Positions 8,863-15,480 of a stretch of 36,409 nucleotides of DNA are shown piece by piece. The stretch covers positions 13,408 to 49,816 of the forward strand of contig PMIE01000048.1 in assembly GCA_003156975.1 (NCBI GenBank). The letters run 5' to 3'. Position numbers and translations under genes: made by a program. This stretch comes from Chloroflexota bacterium (GTDB lineage Bacteria > Chloroflexota > Limnocylindria > Limnocylindrales > CSP1-4). The number at the start of each line of letters is the position of its first letter. Within the stretch, counting starts at the first letter, position 1. The notes below the pieces were generated by a model. The model was not told the origin of the DNA. It saw only the letters and a list, made by a program, of their open reading frames with translations, and ran no database searches.

Positions 8863-9722
8863 CAACGATGAACGAGGCCGTCCACTGGTCGGCGGACCTG
8901 GGCGGCGGCACCCGTGTGGCCCTGATCCAGGCCGGCCGGTTCCGTTCCGATGCGGGGGCCCTGCTGGGCGTGGTGCCGCGGATGATGTGGAATTCTCTCG
9001 TCGTGGACGAGATCGATCACGACCATCGAATCCTGCAAGCCCTCAACTGCCTGCTCGTGGAGACGCCGGCGGGGCGAGTTCTGGTCGAGACGGGCATCGG
9101 CGACCGCATCACAGAGAAGGGTCGGGCGATGCGGCAGTACGAGGGGACCTGGATTCTCCCCGCCCTGGAGGCGGCCGGCTTCGCCGCGGACACCGTCGAT
9201 GCGATTGCCCTCAGTCACCTCCACTACGACCACGCGGGCGGCATCCTGAAGTCCGACGGATCGCTGGCCTTCCCGCGCGCCAGGCTGGTTGCTCAGCGGG
9301 CCGAGTGGGAGGTCGCGCACGGATCGAACGCGCGTCTGGTGGCGAGCTACGACCAGCCTGAACTCGCGCTTGTCCGCGACCTTGGTCTTCAGTCCGCGCC
9401 GGAGGGCGAGACCGAGATCCTGCCGGGCGTGTCGGTCTTCCCAACCGGCGGTCATTCGGCCGGCCATCAGGGTGTCCTGGTCCGCGGCGCCGACCGAACG
9501 GTCGCGTTCTTCGGCGACCTCGCGATGAGACCGTGGAACGCGAATCCGAAATGGGTTACGGCGTTCGACGACTTCCCGCTCCACTCGGTGGCCGTCAAGA
9601 CCGAGCTCTTTGCCCGGGCCGCGGCCGACGGTTGGACCGTCGTCCTTTCCCACGAGCCCGTGCATCCCGTAGGCCGCATAACCCGCGACCGCGACCGGTT
9701 CGCGTTCGAGGCGGGCGAGTAG
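8859..9722 (+). CDS. MBL-fold metallo-hydrolase
   Basis: A 287-residue binuclear-zinc hydrolase of the metallo-beta-lactamase superfamily. The metal-binding motif HLHYDH is at residues 120-125 ([11 protein letters not shown]), further ligands are in GGHSAGH (about 198-203), the Asp is in FFGDLAM and the last His is in SHEPVHPVG. The HAGG after the motif and the FGD block are typical of the lactonase/YtnP-like branch, but the substrate cannot be told from sequence. No signal peptide is present, so it acts in the cytoplasm. AGGAG lies five bases before the ATG, which overlaps the dcd stop. The shared transcript may only reflect compact packing rather than a role in nucleotide metabolism. Confidence 0.88.
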   Translation: MTTMNEAVHWSADLGGGTRVALIQAGRFRSDAGALLGVVPRMMWNSLVVDEIDHDHRILQALNCLLVETPAGRVLVETGIGDRITEKGRAMRQYEGTWILPALEAAGFAADTVDAIALSHLHYDHAGGILKSDGSLAFPRARLVAQRAEWEVAHGSNARLVASYDQPELALVRDLGLQSAPEGETEILPGVSVFPTGGHSAGHQGVLVRGADRTVAFFGDLAMRPWNANPKWVTAFDDFPLHSVAVKTELFARAAADGWTVVLSHEPVHPVGRITRDRDRFAFEAGE

Positions 9723-9812
9723 CGGGGGAGTAGCCGAGGAGTAGCCGGCGCGGGCCGGCCAACGAAGGCGCCGAGCCCGCGGAACCCACCCGACGCGGTA
9801 ACATCCCACCGA

Positions 9813-9889
9813 GCCCCCGTAGCTCAGTGGAATAGAGCGCCGCCGTCCTAAGGCGGGCGTCGTCGGTTCGAATCCGGCCGGGGGCGCCA
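9813..9889 (+). tRNA. tRNA-Arg (CCU)
   Basis: A full cloverleaf can be folded: acceptor GCCCCCG/CGGGGGC, D-stem GCTC/GAGC, anticodon stem CCGCC/GGCGG with loop GTCCTAA (anticodon CCT), T-arm GTCGG-TTCGAAT-CCGGC with one G-T pair, discriminator G and an encoded CCA. G at position 32 is slightly unusual. It reads the rare AGG codon. The flanking genes show no sign of insertion here. Confidence 0.95.
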
Positions 9890-10081
9890 ATTGCCCGCGG
9901 CAGCCCACGAGCCAACGCAGCACCGCGTGAGCCAATGCGCCGGAGTAGGGGATCGCCACCGGACGGGTTCCGGCCACCGGGCGTGCCGCGGCCACCGGAC
10001 GCGCCACGTTCGCCGGACGAAGGCACTTCCGTCCCAACTGTCGTAGTCTCGGGCTCCAACCAGGGCAGCCGGAGGCGTCCC

Positions 10082-10747
10082 ATGCGCTTCAGATATGCGG
10101 CGACAACCGTAATTCTCTTCGCGGTTGCGATGGCATACCTGGAATCGGCAGTGGTCGTATACCTCCAACGCGCGCTGTCGATCACGCCCGACACGCTGTT
10201 CCCGCTTCAGAGCCAGTCCATGGTCGGCGACCTGGGCGGAATCGAGGTCGGTCGTGAGGTCGCCACGTTGGTAATGCTGGCCGCCGTAGGCTGCCTCGTG
10301 GGCCGCCGCGGGGTGGATCGGCTTGGCTGGACGGCCGTCGCCTTCGGGGTCTGGGACATCCTCTACTACGTGTGGCTGTGGGTCTTTGTGGGATGGCCAC
10401 ATTCACCTGGAACCTGGGACGTGCTGTTCCTGCTGCCGGCTCCGTGGTCCGGGCCGGTCTGGGCGCCGGTCGCCGTGGACGTCGCCCTCGTCCTTGCCGG
10501 ACTCGCGACCGGCCGCGAGGTAATCGCGGGGCACATTCCGCGCGTCACTCCGCTCCGTGGCGCGGGCGCGGCCGCCGGCGGGATCCTCGTGATCGCCGCC
10601 TTTATGGCCAACGCTCCGGCTCTGCTCGACGGTCGGATGCCCGGTTGGTTCCCGTGGCCGCTCTTCGTTGCCGGCATGATCGTGGCCGGCTGGGGCGCAG
10701 CCGCGTCGCTGCGGTCGGGCCGGTTGGCGCCCACCGCTACCGACTGA
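10082..10747 (+). CDS. Conserved multi-pass membrane protein, unknown function
   Basis: A 221-residue integral membrane protein. Hydrophobic segments are seen at about residues 5-27, 53-70, 78-100 (FGVWDILYYVWLWVFVGWP), 115-135, 157-175 and 190-210. The combination of AYLESAVVVYLQ near the N-terminus with WDILYYVWL....GWP....TWDVLFLLPAPWSGPVWAP recurs in a family of uncharacterised bacterial membrane proteins that I recognise but cannot name. The ATG at 10082 is chosen over an upstream in-frame start because GGAGG lies six bases before it and the upstream 49 residues are Pro/Arg-rich low-complexity sequence. It is a single gene after the tRNA, followed by a 482-bp gap. Confidence 0.75.
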   Translation: MRFRYAATTVILFAVAMAYLESAVVVYLQRALSITPDTLFPLQSQSMVGDLGGIEVGREVATLVMLAAVGCLVGRRGVDRLGWTAVAFGVWDILYYVWLWVFVGWPHSPGTWDVLFLLPAPWSGPVWAPVAVDVALVLAGLATGREVIAGHIPRVTPLRGAGAAAGGILVIAAFMANAPALLDGRMPGWFPWPLFVAGMIVAGWGAAASLRSGRLAPTATD

Positions 10748-11229
10748 CGCCCGCGGCGACCAGGTTCTTTCCTATTGCTCACCACGATTACATAAGGCAA
10801 GCGGCTCGCCCGCAATAGGGCTGCCCGGCGGCAACTCGGCGGCCAGAAACAGTAATCCAGCCAGCGAGCCGGCCAGATTCGGCCCCGAAACGGCCTAGTC
10901 ACGGCCCGGCGCCCTCTCGACCCTGCGGAATCACGGCCGAGCGCCTTCGGTCGCGACGCTTCTTGGCGGCAGGCCTCGCCCAATGTGAATCTGGTGATCA
11001 TTAGGCAAGATCGCGGCCTCGCCGCCTTCACGAGCTTCGACTCGGTTTTGGGCTCGGCCCAGAACGAGCTCAGGCTCGGCCACGCGGCCCAGACCACCGC
11101 AACACCGGCTGTTGGCTGGGCGCAACTCCGTCTTCTCACGGCCGGACCGGCCACGACCGATTCCCACCAGGGGTGTTCTGGAACCGCCGAACCTCGGCTC
11201 GTCGGCCATCGAGCAACCCCGGAGGGACG
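10748..11229. other. 482-bp intergenic stretch without a supported gene
   Basis: No open frame here has a plausible start, composition and family match. The one longer frame (from about 10985) runs out of phase into the next gene. The stretch has somewhat more A/T-rich spots (around 10770-10800 and 10985-11005) that could hold the promoter of the following gene, but no clear -35/-10 pair or hairpin stands out. Confidence 0.5.
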
Positions 11230-11673
11230 ATGCAACCCGAAATCCGAACGGACTTCAACGACCTCGTCATGCCTCTGCTCGGCCTGGCCGAGTCGATGCT
11301 GGAGTCGGCCGGCGAGTTCCGACCGTTCGGTGCCCGATTGGCGGCCGGAGGGCAGCTGGCGCTCATCGATGTCGCGCCGACACTGGAGGAACCGTCGAAC
11401 CCGCTGATCGTCGACGCCCTCTACGCCACCTTCCGCCTGGAGGCCAGGTCCGGCATGATCCGCGCCTGCGCCGTGTGCTGGGATGCGCTGATCCCGCGCC
11501 AGGAAGGGGGAGGCCTCATGGATGCCATCGCCATCGGTCTCGAGCATCGCGATGCAGACCCCACGATCGTTCTCTGTGGCTATGAGCGTGAACCGACGGG
11601 CGACTATCGGTTCGAGGACCCGGTCACAGCCACCGGCCGCCGCCACGTCTTTGGGCACGTGCTCCTGGCTTGA
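11230..11673 (+). CDS. Small protein of unknown function
   Basis: A 147-residue soluble protein with no signal peptide or membrane segment. The ATG at 11230 follows GGAGGGACG, a strong but close ribosome-binding site; an in-frame ATG 57 bases upstream lacks one. The body alternates hydrophobic strands and polar turns (GQLALIDVAPTLEE, DPTIVLCGYEREPTGDY), suggesting an alpha/beta fold, and has three cysteines in AAGG..RACAVCWDAL and VLCGY. I do not recognise the family. It ends three bases from the 3' end of the convergent fur-like gene. Confidence 0.65.
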   Translation: MQPEIRTDFNDLVMPLLGLAESMLESAGEFRPFGARLAAGGQLALIDVAPTLEEPSNPLIVDALYATFRLEARSGMIRACAVCWDALIPRQEGGGLMDAIAIGLEHRDADPTIVLCGYEREPTGDYRFEDPVTATGRRHVFGHVLLA

Positions 11674-11676
11674 TCG

Positions 11677-12177
11677 TCAGTCGTGGCAGCCCCGGCACCG
11701 TCCCGCGATGGTGACGTGCGATAGGTCGACGGCGAAGCCCAGGTCCGCAGCCAGGGCATCGACGATCACGGCGCCAGTTTCCGGCCGGATCTCCCAGGTT
11801 GCGCCGCAGCCGACGCAGTAGAGATGCCCGTGAACCTGCTCGGGCAGGACGTGGTATTCCTCGCGGCCGTCCGGCCCGTGGCCGTGCGCCACCAGCCCGA
11901 ACTCCTCCAGGACGTCGAGCGTCCGATAGACCGTCGAAGGGGTCGTGGTCTGGTCGCGCTCACGGCAGCGGGCAATCAGATCCGTGGCGGTAACGTGGCC
12001 TTCGTGTTCGCGAAGGACGTCTACCAGCGTCCGCCGCTGCGGTGTCCACCGCAGACCGCTGGCGCGCAACCGGGCGGCGACTCCATCCCATGGATCGGCC
12101 TCCGGCGCGGCCGTGGACTGGCGAGAAGCTGCTCGTGGCACCTGGCGGTCCTGCATAGCTGTCTGATTGTCGCGCAT
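11677..12177 (-). CDS. Fur-family metal-responsive repressor
   Basis: A 166-residue dimeric repressor with an N-terminal winged helix (about 35-100, with TPQRRTLVDVL and the recognition-helix region TTPSTVYRTLDVLEEFGLV) and a C-terminal dimer/metal domain. Two structural-zinc CxxC pairs are intact (C121/C124 in YCVGCG and C161/C164 in CRGCH), and His99, His109, His116 and His118 surround the regulatory site. The first about 28 residues are a variable tail, so the true start could be Met8. It is divergent from the cobalt/nickel ECF genes with only 81 bp between, and a perfect palindrome lies in that gap. A nickel- or cobalt-sensing role (Nur-like) is therefore more likely than iron or zinc, but this is from context. 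Confidence 0.9.
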   Translation of the reverse strand: MRDNQTAMQDRQVPRAASRQSTAAPEADPWDGVAARLRASGLRWTPQRRTLVDVLREHEGHVTATDLIARCRERDQTTTPSTVYRTLDVLEEFGLVAHGHGPDGREEYHVLPEQVHGHLYCVGCGATWEIRPETGAVIVDALAADLGFAVDLSHVTIAGRCRGCHD

Positions 12178-12210
12178 TCCTCAGGAGCGTAGACTGCGGC
12201 TTAGCGCAAC

Positions 12211-12222
12211 CTATTGCAATAG
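12211..12222. promoter_or_regulatory. Perfect 12-bp palindrome, candidate Fur-family operator
   Basis: CTATTGCAATAG is its own reverse complement and sits about midway in the 81-bp gap between the divergent fur-like gene (start 12177) and cbiM (start 12259). Fur-family boxes are A/T-rich dyads, and Nur boxes contain TTGCAA, which forms the centre here. A second GCGCAA lies just left. One operator here could control both transcripts. Confidence 0.45.
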
Positions 12223-12258
12223 CGTCTTGTTTCGTCAGGCGGCACAAGGAGGAGTCGG

Positions 12259-14397
12259 ATGCACATTCCGGACGGCTACCTCGCTCCTGCCGTCTCGCTT
12301 GCGCTGGCGCTCCCGACGATCCCGATCTGGGCGGTCGCCACACAGAGGGTCAAGAAGGTCCTCAACAACAGGACCGTGCCGCTGCTCGCCATCTTCTCGG
12401 CACTGAGCTTCACCGTGATGATGTTCAACATCCCCGTGCCGGGGGGCACGACGGCGCATGCTGTGGGGGGCACGCTGATTGCCGTTGTGCTCGGGCCATG
12501 GGCGGCGGCCATCGCGGTTAGTACTGCGCTGGTCTTGCAGGCCCTGTTCTTCGGGGACGGCGGCATCCTGGCGATCTTCGCCAACTGCTTCAACATGGCG
12601 ATTGTCCTGCCGTTCGTCGGCTACGGCACCTACCGCCTCCTTGCCGCAGGCTCGCCCGTGCTCTCGACTCGGCGCGCGGTCGCTGCCGGTATCGGAGCGT
12701 ATGCGGGAATGACCGTCGCCGCGCTTGCGGTGGGCATCGAGCTGGGCCTCGAGCCGGCCTTGTTCTCGCAGAACGGCCACGCGCTCTACAGCCCGTACGG
12801 CCTGAACGAAGCCATTCCCGCGATGGTCCTATCGCACGCACTGGGGGCGTCGATCGTCGAGGGCCTCGTCACGGGCCTCGGCGTGGCCTATCTCCAGCGC
12901 CGCCATCCGGAGTATCTGACGAGTCTGCGCGGCATCTTCGCTCCTGTCTCCGTGGCCGACGGCGACGTCAAGAGGCGCGCATTCTGGCGGCCGGTGGCTG
13001 CAGCGGTGGCAGCCGGCCTGGCGCTTCTTACCGTCGTCGGGCTTGTCGAGGGACGCGGAGATCCCGGCCGCCTCTTCAACGCGAACTGGTCGGCGGTTGA
13101 CTGGCCGGCCGTGGCCACGATGCTGCTCATCACGGCCGTGGTGGGCGCGATCCTAGTGCCGGCCGCTTATCTGCTGCTGCCACGCGCGATAAGACGAATC
13201 GGGGCCGGCTTCGCCGCTCTGGCGGTGATCGCGCCGCTCGGACTCATCGCCCCAGGCTTTGCCTACGGCGAGGGCTCGACGCAGGATGTGCAGGCTGCCT
13301 TCGGGTACGTGCCATCGGGTCTGCGGAGCCTCTCCGGCGTGTTCAGCGCGCCACTATCCGGTTACAACTTGCCGCTGCCTTTCTTCTCGGGCGCAAGCGC
13401 GCCGCTCTGGCATGCCGCGGTGGGTTATGAGATCTCGGGCATCGTCGGCATGCTGGGAGTCGGTGGCGCCGTCTACGCAATCGCACGACTCCTGCGCGAC
13501 TCCGGTTTCACTCCTGAGGCGGCCGAGGATGCGCCGCCCGAGGCGCCTGGCGTCCCAACTCGCGGCGGCCGCATCGGCTGGCTCGAGCAGACGCTCGGCG
13601 GCATAACCGAGAACATCGAACGCGCCGTCTTCACCCAACACCACGCCCGATCTGACGGCTGGCTCCAGAAGCGAGACCCGCGAATCAAGATGGTCGGCGC
13701 ACTGACCGCCATTCTCGCCGCGAGCTTGACCGCCTCGATCCTTGGCCTCGCCCTTCTCTACGGAGCGACCCTGGCCGCGGCTCGAGCGAGCAAGGTTCCG
13801 TTCGGGTTCTTCGTCAAGCGCGTCTGGCTCGGCATCCCGTTCTTCGCGGGCATCGTCGTCCTGCCGGCCATCTTCTTCGTGCCGGGGCCGCGTCTCTTCG
13901 ACCTGGCGATCGGACCGGCACATCTGGCGCCGTCGTGGAACGGCCTCGCCGGGGCGGCCTTGTTCGTCAGCCGTGTCGGCGTGTCGGTCTCGATCGCGAT
14001 CCTTCTTGTCGTGACCACACCGTGGGCCGACGTTCTCAAGAGCCTCCGCGCCTTGAAGGTGCCGCAGGTCTTCGTCCTCGTCCTGTCGATGACATACCGC
14101 TACATATTCCTGTTCCTGCACACCGCCAACGGCATCCTGCTCGCGCGAAAGAGCCGCGTGGTGGGCCGGACGACCGGCGGCGAGCAGCGTCGCTGGATCA
14201 CCGGCACGATGGGCAACCTGATGAGCAGGGCATTCAAGATGAGCAACGACGTCTATGCGGCGATGCTTGCCCGCGGCTTTGGCGGCGAGGTCCGTTCATT
14301 CACCATCTACCGGGTCCGCCCGGCCGACGTTGTGGCGTTGGCCGGTGTCGCCGGAATAGCGGTCGCGGCGGTCTTCGGCGGGAGGGCATTGCCATGA
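12259..14397 (+). CDS. Cobalt/nickel ECF transporter, fused CbiM-PDGLE-CbiQ
   Basis: A 712-residue membrane protein that joins the substrate-binding S-component and the energy-coupling T-component of a Co2+/Ni2+ importer. Residues 1-8 are MHIPDGYL, whose Met1-His2 form the metal site of CbiM/NikM, so the start is secure. PVPGGTTAHAVGG and GDGGILAIFANCFNMA complete the CbiM part (to about 215). A middle part with signal-like helices and FGYVPSGLRSLSG...PLSGY...ISGIVG (about 348-415) resembles the CbiN/PDGLE module. From about 455 on it is CbiQ: LQKRDPRIKMVGAL, TTPWADVLKSLRALKVPQ and the coupling helices with SRAFKMSNDVYAAMLARGFGG. A strong AAGGAGG lies before the ATG. The downstream ATPase overlaps by 4 bp. 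No cobalamin riboswitch fits in the short upstream gap, so control is probably by the divergent Fur-like protein. Confidence 0.92.
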   Translation: MHIPDGYLAPAVSLALALPTIPIWAVATQRVKKVLNNRTVPLLAIFSALSFTVMMFNIPVPGGTTAHAVGGTLIAVVLGPWAAAIAVSTALVLQALFFGDGGILAIFANCFNMAIVLPFVGYGTYRLLAAGSPVLSTRRAVAAGIGAYAGMTVAALAVGIELGLEPALFSQNGHALYSPYGLNEAIPAMVLSHALGASIVEGLVTGLGVAYLQRRHPEYLTSLRGIFAPVSVADGDVKRRAFWRPVAAAVAAGLALLTVVGLVEGRGDPGRLFNANWSAVDWPAVATMLLITAVVGAILVPAAYLLLPRAIRRIGAGFAALAVIAPLGLIAPGFAYGEGSTQDVQAAFGYVPSGLRSLSGVFSAPLSGYNLPLPFFSGASAPLWHAAVGYEISGIVGMLGVGGAVYAIARLLRDSGFTPEAAEDAPPEAPGVPTRGGRIGWLEQTLGGITENIERAVFTQHHARSDGWLQKRDPRIKMVGALTAILAASLTASILGLALLYGATLAAARASKVPFGFFVKRVWLGIPFFAGIVVLPAIFFVPGPRLFDLAIGPAHLAPSWNGLAGAALFVSRVGVSVSIAILLVVTTPWADVLKSLRALKVPQVFVLVLSMTYRYIFLFLHTANGILLARKSRVVGRTTGGEQRRWITGTMGNLMSRAFKMSNDVYAAMLARGFGGEVRSFTIYRVRPADVVALAGVAGIAVAAVFGGRALP

Positions 14398-15302
14398 CCC
14401 AAGCTGCAGTTCTCAGCGCCGCCGACGTCCTGCCGGTCGGTCCGGGCGAACCGGTATTCGCACTGCGGGGAGTCGGCTACAGGTACGCCGGCCGGCAGCC
14501 CGCCCTCAACGACGTGAACCTGACGATCTGGCCGGGGGAGCGAGTGGTGCTGCTCGGCGCGAACGGCAGCGGCAAGTCCACGCTCCTCAAGCTCCTCGAC
14601 GGCATAGTCGGCCCGACGCAAGGAACCATTCGGGCCCTTGGGCTGGACATCGCCGCGGTCGCTTCAGGCGAAGACGGCTTCCACTTCCATCGAGAAGTAG
14701 GTCTCGTGTTCCAGGATCCTGATATCCAGCTGTTCAGTGCCACCGTTTTGGACGATGTCGCCTTCGGTCCGTTGCAGCTCGGCCTCTCACGAGGTGAAGT
14801 CAAGCAGCGCTGCGACGAGGCGATGGCGGAGATGGGGATCGCCCATCTCGCCGATCGGGCGCCGTTCGAGCTATCCGGCGGCGAGAAGAAGAGAGCGGCG
14901 ATCGCGTCCGTCCTGTCGCTTCGCCCGGACGTCGTACTGCTCGACGAGCCGACGGCATCGTTGGATCCACGGACCAAGTGGGTTCTCGTGGATCTCGTGC
15001 AGCGGCTTGCGGCCGCCGGACGGACCCTCGTCGTTGCCACTCACGAACTGGACATCGTGCCGCTCATCGCGGACCGGGTCGTCGTCCTGAGCGAAGAGGG
15101 GAGAGTGGTCGCCGACGGCGCGCCGGCCGCGATCCTCGCCGACCGGGACTTGCTGGTGCGGGCGAACCTGATCCACGAACACCTCCATGAGCACGGGGTC
15201 GTGGAGCACTCTCACCCCCACGACGACGCGGCGGGCCACCATGACGAAGCGGGCGTGGGCCGCGACGCCCTGAGCGCCGCCGGCGGCGGACGCCTCCAAT
15301 AG
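14394..15302 (+). CDS. cbiO: Cobalt/nickel ECF transporter ATPase CbiO, His-rich C-terminus
   Basis: A 302-residue ATPase that powers the preceding fused permease. Walker A is GANGSGKST, the Q-loop is VFQDPDIQLFS, the signature is LSGGEKKR, Walker B/D-loop is VVLLDEPTASLD, and the H-loop is VATHELD. It is longer than typical CbiO: after residue about 260 comes a tail with a His/Asp/Glu cluster (HEHLHEHGVVEHSHPHDD then AGHHDEAG). Such tails occur on nickel/cobalt handling proteins as metal buffers or storage (inferred here). It starts in an ATGA overlap with the CbiMQ fusion, giving a fixed 1:1 translation order. A large hairpin follows 40 bp after the stop. Confidence 0.93.
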   Translation: MTQAAVLSAADVLPVGPGEPVFALRGVGYRYAGRQPALNDVNLTIWPGERVVLLGANGSGKSTLLKLLDGIVGPTQGTIRALGLDIAAVASGEDGFHFHREVGLVFQDPDIQLFSATVLDDVAFGPLQLGLSRGEVKQRCDEAMAEMGIAHLADRAPFELSGGEKKRAAIASVLSLRPDVVLLDEPTASLDPRTKWVLVDLVQRLAAAGRTLVVATHELDIVPLIADRVVVLSEEGRVVADGAPAAILADRDLLVRANLIHEHLHEHGVVEHSHPHDDAAGHHDEAGVGRDALSAAGGGRLQ

Positions 15303-15343
15303 CCACGAAGGCCTCGGCCGGCCGACCAAACCGCCACGCGCTG

Positions 15344-15402
15344 CGATCGCCGGCCCGAGGCGAGCCAGGCAAGCCTGGCTTGAGGCCGGCCGACGGCGAT
15401 CG
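15344..15402 (+). terminator. Large GC-rich hairpin downstream of cbiO
   Basis: Nested inverted repeats: outer CGATCGCC (15344-15351) with GGCGATCG (15395-15402), a middle CCGGCC (15350-15355) with GGCCGG (15384-15389) as an alternative, and inner AGCCAGGC (15363-15370) with GCCTGGCT (15373-15380). It begins 42 bp after the cbiO stop and ends 79 bp before the next start. There is no U-tract, so it is either a GC-only terminator or an RNA-stabilising structure. Confidence 0.5.
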
Positions 15403-15480
15403 TACGGCCCCGAGTTGGCGGAGGCCCCCCACACAAGAGGGCGATGCCGGCAAAAGCCAGACACGCCACAATGGACTGCC

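Noticed and set aside
10985-11407. 140-codon plus-strand frame in the gap before 11230
   Set aside because: It runs out of frame into a better supported gene, its C-terminal half is Ser/Thr/Arg low-complexity, and it has no motif.
12178-12258. Cobalamin riboswitch before the cbiM fusion
   Set aside because: Only 81 bp are available and the conserved GCCACTG box is missing.
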